Shown here: positions 1-6,106 of the stretch, piece by piece
How positions within the stretch are numbered: the first letter of the stretch is position 1
Layout of the letters: the number at the start of each line of letters is the position of its first letter
Origin: Casimicrobiaceae bacterium
Lineage (GTDB): Bacteria; Pseudomonadota; Gammaproteobacteria; Burkholderiales; Casimicrobiaceae
Assembly: GCA_955652025.1 (NCBI GenBank)
Contig: CATPAO010000288.1
Coordinates: 1 to 9,926, forward strand
Length of the DNA stretch: 9,926 nt
Reading direction: 5' to 3'
Translations under genes and position numbers: made by a program
Notes under the pieces: generated by a model
Database searches by the model: none
Told to the model about the DNA's origin: nothing
What the model saw: the letters and a program-made list of their open reading frames with translations, nothing else

Positions 1-1368
1 ATCGTTGATTTCGCGCGTGACCGCGAAGCGATTGAATTGAGTGGCCGGTATGAAAAGGCGCTCGTTGTTCGGAAAACCGTCGGAGGCGGTGTCAACATCG
101 CCCTCCGCGGCGGAGATGACCCCATCGCCGTTTGCGTCCACGCGCGCCACCTCCGCGGCGTAGGCATCGAATAATCGCTTCTTGAAGTCGGTCACCGTCG
201 GTTCGAACGAAGTCAGCCGCTCGTAGACGTCGAGAAATATTTCGTTGGCGAGACCGCTGGGGATGAATCGTTGGCGAAACTCTCTTTGGGCGTCGTCACC
301 CGCGTCGAACTTGTCCGGATCACGCGGACCCGACCCTTGCAACACGCCCTTGTTGTTCGGGTTGTCGCCGTAGCGCACCGGGTCGTTCTTCACGCCCGCT
401 GGTCCGGAGCCGGGGATGATCGATTGCAGCGCGCCGATCTGACCTGCTTCGAACGAACCTGGAATGCCCCCGGTGAAGGGCAGCTCGTACAACGGGTGAA
501 TCCAGTTCGTCGTGTAATTGAATTCCCAATACGCGTGACCGTCGCTCTGCTGCAGCGTATTCCACGCACCCATGCTGAGCTGGATGGGAACCACGTTGGT
601 CTGCCGATCGGGAAAATGGTCGGTGCTGTTGGGGAAATGCACGGCATTGCCGTCGACGGTGAAAATCTCGCCCGGCACATTGTGGTGGGTCCCCTTCGCT
701 TGCAACGCTCCGCCATCGGCGGCCGTGATCGTACCGAACTGCGCCCGGCCCCCTGCAAGCGCCGCGGCCACGGGGGCGACACGCAGGTCGTGGATCATCC
801 AACCTTCGTACCATCCGCTCTCGTTGTTGATGACGAACAGCCCGGAAACATCGGTGAATATGTCGATGAAGGCTCGCACATTATTGGGATCGGTGGGGAG
901 GCCGGGCTTGGGCTCCAGCACAACCCGAACCGAGGCGATCGTGGGCAGGCCGCAGTTCGGCCCGGTCGCGGTGAGCATGGCCGTGTCGTTGATGCCCGCA
1001 AACGTGCTCGTGAAGGGATTGGGCTCGAATCCATTGGAATCCAACAGGTAATACTGAAAGAGCTGGCTCGGTTGGTCTGCCTCCGCATAGGCTTGGGTCG
1101 GCAGTTGGCTGTGCGGTCGGCCTGCCAATTCCGCGAGCCGATCCTCCAGCGGCTGGGGAAGATTGCGCACATCGCCGCGGTTGAGAACCGCCTCTCTATC
1201 CTCCGCGATATGCGGATTGGGATGACACGGTGGTGGCGGCTGCGGCTGCGGCGGTTTTGCATACGCCACATTGAGCGTGAGTGCGGTGATACCTGCGAAC
1301 AACGCTGCCCGACTTCTCGTCGCTATTCCACTGCTCTTCGTGAGACTTCCGTACGTGTCTCGTTCCAT
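1..1368 (-). CDS. Secreted protein of unknown function with an EF-hand loop (3' end outside window)
   Basis: One uninterrupted minus-strand frame of 456 codons runs from ATG at 1366-1368 off the left edge, so the C-terminus is missing. The start is supported by AGGAG with an 8-nt spacer. Residues 1-37 look like a Sec signal peptide: a basic N-region ending near R20, a hydrophobic stretch at 21-35, and likely cleavage after AYA at 37. A proline-rich linker follows (38-48). The middle (about 100-400) is rich in aromatic residues, Asn and Gly, as in extracellular proteins; I recognise no enzyme family. Residues 411-422 (DANGDGVISAAE) match the canonical 12-residue EF-hand loop, with D1, N3, D5, G6, I8 and E12, so calcium binding is likely. 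The gene is separated from the porin gene by 335 bases and probably has its own promoter. The function is unknown; the reading frame itself is certain. Confidence 0.85.
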   Translation of the reverse strand, partial: MERDTYGSLTKSSGIATRSRAALFAGITALTLNVAYAKPPQPQPPPPCHPNPHIAEDREAVLNRGDVRNLPQPLEDRLAELAGRPHSQLPTQAYAEADQPSQLFQYYLLDSNGFEPNPFTSTFAGINDTAMLTATGPNCGLPTIASVRVVLEPKPGLPTDPNNVRAFIDIFTDVSGLFVINNESGWYEGWMIHDLRVAPVAAALAGGRAQFGTITAADGGALQAKGTHHNVPGEIFTVDGNAVHFPNSTDHFPDRQTNVVPIQLSMGAWNTLQQSDGHAYWEFNYTTNWIHPLYELPFTGGIPGSFEAGQIGALQSIIPGSGPAGVKNDPVRYGDNPNNKGVLQGSGPRDPDKFDAGDDAQREFRQRFIPSGLANEIFLDVYERLTSFEPTVTDFKKRLFDAYAAEVARVDANGDGVISAAEGDVDTASDGFPNNERLFIPATQFNRFAVTREIND

Positions 1369-1454
1369 GGTCCTCGCTCCTCGAGTGTTGGCTGAAAACC
1401 TAGAGGCGCAGCGCGAGCGGGTGACGCGTTGTCGCGCGAGCGATCTATCGATGA

Positions 1455-1485
1455 CGAGAACACGCATGTCGCCTGCTTATTCCTG
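1455..1485 (-). promoter_or_regulatory. Possible ECF-type promoter for the EF-hand protein gene
   Basis: On the minus strand, CAGGAATA (1485-1478) is followed after 14 nt by GTGTTCTCG (1463-1455). The layout matches the much stronger pair at 7051-7083 and 7122-7154 (CGGGAATA, 14 nt, GAGGT[C/A]TTG): 7 of 8 positions in the first box and 6 of 9 in the second. It would leave a leader of roughly 80 nt before ATG 1368. This is a weak match that could be chance. Confidence 0.25.
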
Positions 1486-1648
1486 CCAAGTGTTTCATTT
1501 GGTTTGTGGCCGTCGCACGAGCAAAAAATGGTCGACTCAATTTCGGCGCGTACGTCGTGAAATATCGTGGCAAAAAAAAGTAAACAGGCTCGTCGAAGAT
1601 CCATTCCGGAAATTCGTCGCACGTTAGAGGTACGGCTCAAAGAGTGCG

Positions 1649-1670
1649 CCCGTGCTCCAATTCGCACGGA
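1649..1670 (-). terminator. Weak candidate terminator downstream of the porin gene
   Basis: In minus-strand RNA, CCGUGC (1669-1664) and GCACGG (1655-1650) can pair around an 8-nt loop, extended by a U-G wobble. It lies about 35 bases past the porin stop codon. The following bases (CGCACTCTTTG) are only modestly T-rich, so this is not a classical intrinsic terminator. Confidence 0.3.
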
Positions 1671-1703
1671 GAGGCCGAGGGCGCAGACAGAAGAGAGCTG
1701 CGG

Positions 1704-2393
1704 CTAGAACGACCGTGACAGCGTCAAGACCACGCCGTTTCGGCTTCGCGTTCCGGTGATCGGATACGCCGCGGTGGCCGCGCTGATCCCGACCCAACTC
1801 AGCTGGACATTGAACGGGTCGAAATCGATCGCGACGCCCGCGCGCCCATCGAACACGCGATGATCGGGCCATCCGCTGTAGGGATTCGCGCCGTTGACTT
1901 GCAGGATGCCGACGTGGGCCAGCAAGCGGACGCGATCGTGCACGCGTTGCGCCCCGTTCAATTCGCCGTACACCGCCCCGCCGTCCGAGCCGAAGTAGCG
2001 CGGCGCGTAATACAACCTTGCGCTGATATTCTCGAATGTGAAGCCCCAGTACGCCTCCGGATAGTCATAGCCTCGCGCTCCGGTAAACGCCGCGTAGTCG
2101 GCGCCGACCTCGAAGCTCACGCCGGAAGGCAATTGCTTGGCGTACCCGACGAAGGCAATGCCCTGCGCGCCGCGATTCGACGGCGCGGCCAACCGAACGG
2201 TGGACGCGAATGCGCCGGCGTAGAAGCCTTGCGCATCGTCGTAGACGACGGCGATCTGCGCGGCCGGATCGCCGTGAGAAAGCGACACGCCGCGATAACG
2301 ATAATCCGAAACCAGATTCACGCTGCCCGAGATCTGGGCCGAGGCGTCAGCGGAAACGAGCGCAATCCAAAGAACGATCGCGCGATACTGCAC
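1704..2393 (-). CDS. Gcw_chp/TorF-family putative outer-membrane porin
   Basis: With GTG at 2391-2393 the product has 229 residues. Residues 1-19 form a short Sec signal peptide (R4, then a hydrophobic core, cleavage after DASA). The mature N-terminus, SGSVNLVSDYRYRGVSLS (22-39), is the hallmark of the proteobacterial Gcw_chp (TIGR02001/TorF) family of predicted beta-barrel proteins. Alternating amphipathic strands with many Tyr, Phe and Gly follow, and the chain ends in Phe (LTLSRSF), as outer-membrane barrels do. The substrate is unknown; porin activity is a family prediction. The frame stays open upstream to GTG at 2450, inside the protease gene, but that would put 19 arginine-rich residues before the signal peptide. 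The chosen start lies 7 nt after the protease stop and has no good ribosome binding site, suggesting translational coupling. It is the last gene of the sigma/anti-sigma/protease operon. Confidence 0.8.
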   Translation of the reverse strand: MQYRAIVLWIALVSADASAQISGSVNLVSDYRYRGVSLSHGDPAAQIAVVYDDAQGFYAGAFASTVRLAAPSNRGAQGIAFVGYAKQLPSGVSFEVGADYAAFTGARGYDYPEAYWGFTFENISARLYYAPRYFGSDGGAVYGELNGAQRVHDRVRLLAHVGILQVNGANPYSGWPDHRVFDGRAGVAIDFDPFNVQLSWVGISAATAAYPITGTRSRNGVVLTLSRSF

Positions 2394-2400
2394 GCCGCGC

Positions 2401-3669
2401 TCAAGGAGGTGACGTCGTCGTGACACCCGCGACTGCGCACGCACAGGCACAGGTGCCCCCTATCCTCGCAATCGCTGCGCAGGCATCGACGACGACGCGG
2501 CGGTCGGCGACCACAATACCGGCTGGCAGCCGCGGCGAAAGCGCCTCGCGGACCTGCTGCGGCGGAAGGTTCGGAGCAAGCTCACGCAACAGTGCGACCA
2601 GCCCGGAGATATGCGCGGCTGCGAAGGATGATCCGCTGACGAAGCCCCACTTTTGACCCGTGATCGTCGTTGGAATGTCTCGTCCGGGGGCCAGCAGCAT
2701 TTCAGCGGATAGATCGTGCGCGCCGTCTCCGGCGACGGCAAGCACCCCAGCGTGCGACGCCGGAAAGCCGCCGTCCCGGACGTCCGCATCGACGGCGGCG
2801 ACAAGCACAATGCCACGCGCCGACGCAATGTCGAGGAGACGCTCGAGCAGGCGATCGCGCGGCCCTCCCAAGCTCAGATTGATGACCTCCGCCCGTTCGT
2901 CGATCGCAAACTGCAGCGCCTTCGCCAGCGTGAAGCTGTTGCACACCGCCGCCGCGCTCGCCCCCGGCACCTGCCAGCACGCGCGAAGCGCCATCAGCCG
3001 CGACTCGGGCGCAATGCCCGCGACACCCAAGCCGTTATCTGCACGGGCGGCGATGATACCGGCGACTGCGGTCCCGTGCATCTCCGCCACGTCGGTGCGC
3101 GCGTCGACGAAATTGCGTGACACGGCCACCTGGCCGGCCAAATCGGGATGATCGACCTCGACGCCCGTGTCGACCTCCGCCACACGTATCCGCCGCCCCG
3201 TCGCGACCTTGTGGATCTCGTCCAGATGCCAGAGCTTGGCGCTCGGTTGCAGCGGGTAAAGCGGATCGTTATGAGCAAGAACGCGGAACAGATTCATCGA
3301 CTGAATCGATTCCACCCGCGCGTCGGCTGACATCCGTTCAACGAGGGGCGCGAGCGACGCGTTGCCGATCGCCTCCATGACAAAGCAGTCGACACCCAGC
3401 GCGGGCATCGGCCAACTGTCGACGATCGTGAGGCCGTACTGGCGCGCGAGCGCCTCGGTGATCCGCCGTCGTGCTTCACGCCCGACGCGCGTGTCGTAGC
3501 CGCCCGCATAATCCATGTCGGGACGAAAATGCGACGGGGCCGAGCGCAACATCACGAGCACTTGTCGCTCGGTTGCGCGACCGTCGATCGGCGCTTCGGC
3601 CGCGCGACCCAATCCCGCGCACGCCACCGTGCAGAAGCACAGCGCCGCCAGGAGCAGCCCGCGCATCAT
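2401..3669 (-). CDS. Exported subtilisin-like serine protease (S8 family) with pro-domain
   Basis: The product has 422 residues counted from ATG 3667-3669 (a TTG at 3675 and an ATG at 3666 are alternatives). A hydrophobic N-terminus (about 1-24) directs export; a lipobox-like TVAC places a Cys at 17, so a lipoprotein is possible. Residues about 35-130 form an I9-like pro-domain, ending before NDPLYPLQ. The catalytic domain (about 140-400) shows the S8 triad: D167 in VAEVDTGVEVDHPDL, H198 in MHGTAVAGI, and S348 in GSSFAAAHISG. The usual oxyanion-hole Asn (AAGN) is not conserved: the region reads VAAVDAD, with Ala 295 at the aligned position. The GTSMAxPH Pro is also Ala. It starts 2 nt after the anti-sigma stop with no clear ribosome binding site, so translation is probably coupled. 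It is likely periplasmic or envelope-attached. Context suggests a role in signalling through the adjacent anti-sigma factor; degradative housekeeping is the alternative. Confidence 0.9.
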   Translation of the reverse strand: MMRGLLLAALCFCTVACAGLGRAAEAPIDGRATERQVLVMLRSAPSHFRPDMDYAGGYDTRVGREARRRITEALARQYGLTIVDSWPMPALGVDCFVMEAIGNASLAPLVERMSADARVESIQSMNLFRVLAHNDPLYPLQPSAKLWHLDEIHKVATGRRIRVAEVDTGVEVDHPDLAGQVAVSRNFVDARTDVAEMHGTAVAGIIAARADNGLGVAGIAPESRLMALRACWQVPGASAAAVCNSFTLAKALQFAIDERAEVINLSLGGPRDRLLERLLDIASARGIVLVAAVDADVRDGGFPASHAGVLAVAGDGAHDLSAEMLLAPGRDIPTTITGQKWGFVSGSSFAAAHISGLVALLRELAPNLPPQQVREALSPRLPAGIVVADRRVVVDACAAIARIGGTCACACAVAGVTTTSPP

Positions 3670-3671
3670 GT

Positions 3672-4313
3672 TCAACGGGCGCGTCCCGCCGCGAGCGGCT
3701 CGACCAGCACGACCCCGCGCTCGGATCGCAACCGTTGCAGCGCCGGCAGGCGTCGGTCCGCCGGCACGTCGAGCACGTATGCATTGGCTTCCGTGGGGCC
3801 GTCGACGACGCGCGCGCCGGCGCCGCGCAATATTCGGCGCAAGTCGGATTCGGATATCGCCGGGTCGAAGACCACCACGAGATCACCGGTAGTCGGCCCC
3901 GAAGCGGTCGCCGCGCCCAACGTCCTGAACTGCGCAGGACCTTCGGTACCGGACAGCCACAAGGATCCGAGCGCCACGATGGCGGCCAGTTGGCCCGCGA
4001 TCAGCCAGCGCGACCAGGGTCCGACGAGATTCCAACGATCGCGCAACGGCGCCCGGGCGGGCGACGGTTTCTCCAGCTGGCGGCGCAGGTTGCGAAACGC
4101 GTTCGATGCCCCCGGCAGCGCCTCGCCGGCAACGCAAGCGGCGTGGAACTCGCGGAGCCACAGGACCTCTCGCTGGCAGCGCGAGCACCCTTCCACGTGC
4201 CGCTGAACGAACGCGAGCTCGTCGCCCTCCAGGGTTTCATTGACGAACCACGGCAACAGCACGTCGGCGACCTTGTGCGCGGCGGGGTCGAGCTGAATCA
4301 CGCGGTCCGTCAT
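3672..4313 (-). CDS. Membrane anti-sigma factor, zinc-finger type, with pro-domain-like periplasmic half
   Basis: The product has 213 residues. ATG 4311-4313 overlaps the sigma stop as ATGA and is preceded by GGAGGAA with a 5-nt spacer. The N-terminus is a zf-HC2/ZAS anti-sigma domain: VADVLLPWFVNETL then the zinc motif H39-x3-C43-x2-C46. A single membrane segment lies at about 103-120 (WLIAGQLAAIVALGSLWL), placing the zinc domain in the cytoplasm and residues about 125-213 in the periplasm. The periplasmic part (144-207) has a beta-alpha-beta-beta-alpha-beta pattern: LVVVFDP, ISESDLRRIL, ARVVDGP, AYVLDVP, LPALQRLRS, VVLVEPL. This resembles ferredoxin-like subtilase pro-domains, including that of the neighbouring S8 protease. 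It should sequester the sigma factor encoded just upstream. The anti-sigma call is firm; the inhibitor-like fold is inference. Confidence 0.9.
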   Translation of the reverse strand: MTDRVIQLDPAAHKVADVLLPWFVNETLEGDELAFVQRHVEGCSRCQREVLWLREFHAACVAGEALPGASNAFRNLRRQLEKPSPARAPLRDRWNLVGPWSRWLIAGQLAAIVALGSLWLSGTEGPAQFRTLGAATASGPTTGDLVVVFDPAISESDLRRILRGAGARVVDGPTEANAYVLDVPADRRLPALQRLRSERGVVLVEPLAAGRAR

Positions 4314-4909
4314 GCCGCTTCCTCCCCTCGCGCTTCCAGCAGCGCCTTGAGGCGTCGCCGAGCGTGGAACATTCTCGTCTTCACGGTATCGACCGGACAG
4401 CCGACGATCGCCGCGATTTCCCGGTACGTGCATCCCTCGAAATACGTCAGCTCGACGACGGCGCGCTGCTCAGGCGACAGCGAACGGAGCGCATCGCGGA
4501 GCCGCGCGCGCATCTCCTGCCGCACGAGCTGCCCTTCCGGTCCGGATTCCGCGGGAGCGGGGGCGGCATCCGGATCGAAGTCGATCGCCTCGTCGAAACG
4601 CTCGATCGCCTTCAGGCTTCGGCGCAACGCAATGCCGATGATCCAGGTGGAGACCTTCGAGCGCCCGTTGAACGTCGCGGCCTTTCGCCACACGATCAGC
4701 ATCGTGTCGTTCAAAATCTCGTCGACCAAATGCGGACGCCGCGTCATCTGCTCCAGCAAGCGCCGAAGCTTCGGGTAATAGCGCCGGAAAAGCGTTTCGA
4801 ATGCTGTGACGTCGCCGCGGACGACTTGGCTGACGAGCGCGACCTCGTCCTGCGGCGATGGGCGCCGCAGCACGCGTGCGTCTTTGATAGTGCCTCGGTT
4901 ACGCAGCAT
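4310..4909 (-). CDS. ECF-family RNA polymerase sigma factor (first of three)
   Basis: The product has 199 residues from ATG 4907-4909; the ribosome binding site is weak (GGA about 6 nt upstream). Region 2 spans about 37-104: AFETLFRRYYPKLRRLL, then DEILNDTMLIVWRKA, then the -10-recognition helix around STWIIGIALRRSLK. An acidic, proline-rich linker (105-128) is followed by region 4 at about 136-190, with LSPEQRAVVELTYFEGCTYREIAAI and the helix-turn-helix CPVDTVKTRMFHARRRLK. No region 1 or 3 is present, as expected for ECF sigma factors. It is the first gene of a leftward operon with its own anti-sigma, an S8 protease and a porin, so it probably answers an envelope signal. No autoregulatory promoter could be assigned confidently. 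The ECF identity is secure; the regulon is unknown. Confidence 0.95.
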   Translation of the reverse strand: MLRNRGTIKDARVLRRPSPQDEVALVSQVVRGDVTAFETLFRRYYPKLRRLLEQMTRRPHLVDEILNDTMLIVWRKAATFNGRSKVSTWIIGIALRRSLKAIERFDEAIDFDPDAAPAPAESGPEGQLVRQEMRARLRDALRSLSPEQRAVVELTYFEGCTYREIAAIVGCPVDTVKTRMFHARRRLKALLEARGEEAA

Positions 4910-4970
4910 TCGTATCCAACCGCGTGGCGCTCCGACTCGATGACGCCCCGGCCCACATTCTCCCTGTATT

Positions 4971-4983
4971 CCCGCGACGCGGG
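4971..4983. repeat. Short palindrome CCCGCG-A-CGCGGG
   Basis: This perfect 6-bp inverted repeat around a single base lies about 62-74 bases upstream of the first sigma gene's start. The one-base centre fits a protein-binding operator better than an RNA hairpin. In a G+C-rich genome, chance is a serious alternative. Confidence 0.3.
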
Positions 4984-5047
4984 CGCCTTTTGCAAACGAT
5001 ACACGATCTCAGGCTGCAGATTCGGGTCCCTGACCGGCTAACCGATT

Positions 5048-5070
5048 CGCCGCGACGATATTCCGCGGCG
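5048..5070. repeat. Inverted repeat CGCCGCG, 9-nt loop, CGCGGCG
   Basis: This perfect 7-bp stem encloses an A/T-rich loop (ACGATATTC). It lies about 75 bases upstream of the orphan sigma gene and about 140 bases upstream of the first ECF operon. It could form a leader hairpin in either transcript or serve as an operator. No T-run follows on either strand, so it is not an intrinsic terminator. Confidence 0.35.
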
Positions 5071-5145
5071 CCGATTGAACCTATTCACGACATTGGGGGA
5101 TTCACCGAACGGAACGCGTCGCAGCCGAAGCTCGCGGTTGCGCGT

Positions 5146-5688
5146 ATGCCGCCTATGCCTCCGCCCGACTCCCTGTCCCGCTCCGACCTCGTTGCGGCGC
5201 TGCCGCGCCTTCGGCGCTACGCCCGCGTGCTGACGGGCGACCTCCTTCGCGCCGACGACCTGGTTCTGGAGACGCTCGAGAGCGCCCGCGGAAGGCGCGA
5301 AACGTTGCCGCCGTCGTCGTCTCTGCGCACCGGGCTCTTCACGCTCATGCATTGCCTGCATCGCGATGGCGCATCGCCGCCGCGGGACGCATGGGGACGG
5401 CGTACGTCTCGCCTCTTCGACGATCCGGCGAATTCGCCGGAAAATCCGCGAGGGACCGTCCATTCCGGCCATCCCGATGCCGACGACTTGCTGAATCGTA
5501 TGATGCGGATGCCGCTCGATGAGCGCGAAGTCCTGGTGCTGGTCGCCGTCGAGGGGTTGTCGTACGCCGAAATCGCCGCGCTGCTCGGCGTGCCGATCGG
5601 CACCGTGATGGCAACGCTGGCCCGTGCGCGGGAAACGATGCGTCACCTGGCGCCCAAGCCCTCGCCGGAGGGGCAGCCGCTGCGCTGA
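5146..5688 (+). CDS. Orphan ECF-like sigma factor with degenerate region 2
   Basis: The product has 180 residues from ATG 5146; ATG 5155 is equally possible and neither has a strong ribosome binding site. Residues 15-73 correspond to region 2 of short alphaproteobacterial-style ECF sigma factors (LPRLRRYARVLTGDLLRADD, then LRTGLFTLMHCL). The usual tryptophan of the RxWLFTI helix is Gly 63, and the usual Gln/Asp in the VQ[DE]TLE motif is Leu 41. Region 4 (about 123-168) is well kept: PLDEREVLVLVAVEGLSYAEIAAL and IGTVMATLARARE. In the recognition helix the common SRLARAR reads ATLARAR. No anti-sigma gene is adjacent: genes on the left are divergent and those on the right convergent. It may be controlled elsewhere or be losing function. 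Sigma-like ancestry is secure; present activity is uncertain. Confidence 0.8.
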   Translation: MPPMPPPDSLSRSDLVAALPRLRRYARVLTGDLLRADDLVLETLESARGRRETLPPSSSLRTGLFTLMHCLHRDGASPPRDAWGRRTSRLFDDPANSPENPRGTVHSGHPDADDLLNRMMRMPLDEREVLVLVAVEGLSYAEIAALLGVPIGTVMATLARARETMRHLAPKPSPEGQPLR

Positions 5689-5733
5689 CGCCGAGCGATT
5701 CGACGCGAGCGCGGGCGGCCGTCCAGGTGAAGG

Positions 5734-6102
5734 TCAAGCGACCACGGTAATCGTCCCGTTCATCGTTTCGTGCCCCGACCCGCAGAAGATGTCGCACAGG
5801 AACGTAAACGTGCCGACCTTGTCCGGCGTCAGCGGCACCTTCGCGACCTTGCCGGGGACGATGTCGGCGCGGACGCCGAAATCGGGAATGCTGAAACCCA
5901 TCAGGACGTCGGCCGTCGTCAGTTCGAACACGACCGGCATGCCTTTTTGGAGCGTGATTTTGTCGGGCGAGTAAGTGAATCGCCGCGCCAGCACCTTAAT
6001 CAGCTTTTCCCTGGGCGCCGCGGCCGATCCCAGGCGGATCGTTCCGGCGCCGAGCAAGAGGCCGCCCAACGCTAATGTCAGTCGTCGTCTTTGCATGCGC
6101 AT
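5734..6102 (-). CDS. Exported cupredoxin with CuA-like copper motif
   Basis: The product has 122 residues from ATG 6100-6102, preceded by AGAAGG with a 9-nt spacer; ATG 6096 is a less well spaced alternative. The N-terminus QRRRLTLALGGLLLGAG resembles a twin-arginine signal, with cleavage probably after SAAA (26-29). The mature part is one cupredoxin domain, like the soluble domain of cytochrome c oxidase subunit II. It has C103-x3-C107-x3-H111-x2-M114 in LCDIFCGSGHETM, the CuA loop. The remaining CuA ligand, a His in the ADVxHxF strand, is Met 68 here (ADVLMGFSIPDFG). There is no transmembrane hairpin and no oxidase gene nearby, so it is not an oxidase subunit. It starts 4 nt after the metallophosphoesterase stop, so the two are co-transcribed. 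Roles in electron transfer or copper handling are inferred. Confidence 0.85.
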   Translation of the reverse strand: MRMQRRRLTLALGGLLLGAGTIRLGSAAAPREKLIKVLARRFTYSPDKITLQKGMPVVFELTTADVLMGFSIPDFGVRADIVPGKVAKVPLTPDKVGTFTFLCDIFCGSGHETMNGTITVVA

Positions 6103-6106
6103 GACG

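Larger units (their letters stand above)
1369..1703. other. 335-base intergenic region, visibly A+T-richer than its surroundings
   Basis: No credible gene is seen. The short open frames here on either strand lack family features and plausible ribosome binding sites. The stretch contains an A8 run (1572-1579), a possible terminator hairpin for the leftward porin operon (1650-1669), and a weak ECF-like promoter for the secreted protein (1455-1485). A+T content rises noticeably from about 1480 to 1620, as expected of a promoter-bearing spacer. Confidence 0.6.
4910..5145. other. Divergent intergenic region between two sigma-factor genes
   Basis: These 236 bases separate the leftward ECF operon from the rightward orphan sigma gene and should hold both promoters. 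Visible structure consists of a palindrome CCCGCG-A-CGCGGG (4971-4983) and an inverted repeat CGCCGCG, 9 nt, CGCGGCG (5048-5070). On the minus strand, CGGGAATA (4974-4967) matches the first box of the ECF-like promoters found near 7100, but the second box is absent. An open frame continues upstream of 5146 on the plus strand, but its residues look non-coding. Confidence 0.5.

Noticed and set aside
271..1395. Long plus-strand open frame (374 codons)
   Set aside because: It is antisense to the secreted EF-hand protein, whose frame has a signal peptide, a ribosome binding site and a recognisable motif. The plus-strand product is arginine-rich without family features.
1323..1872. Small minus-strand frames in and beside the 335-base gap
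   Set aside because: No ribosome binding site, family resemblance or coding-like composition. They overlap the flanking genes and the promoter region.
3471..4778. Long plus-strand open frame (435 codons)
   Set aside because: It spans the protease, anti-sigma and sigma genes in antisense. Such frames are common opposite G+C-rich genes, and the product has low-complexity Arg/Ala/Ser composition.
4967..4974. CGGGAATA on the minus strand upstream of the first sigma operon
   Set aside because: It matches the first box of the promoter pair near 7100 exactly, but nothing resembling GAGGT[C/A]TT follows at the right spacing.
4924..5145. Upstream extension of the orphan sigma frame
   Set aside because: The 74 extra residues do not resemble sigma factors and run through the divergent promoter region. 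The sigma homology begins just after ATG 5146/5155.
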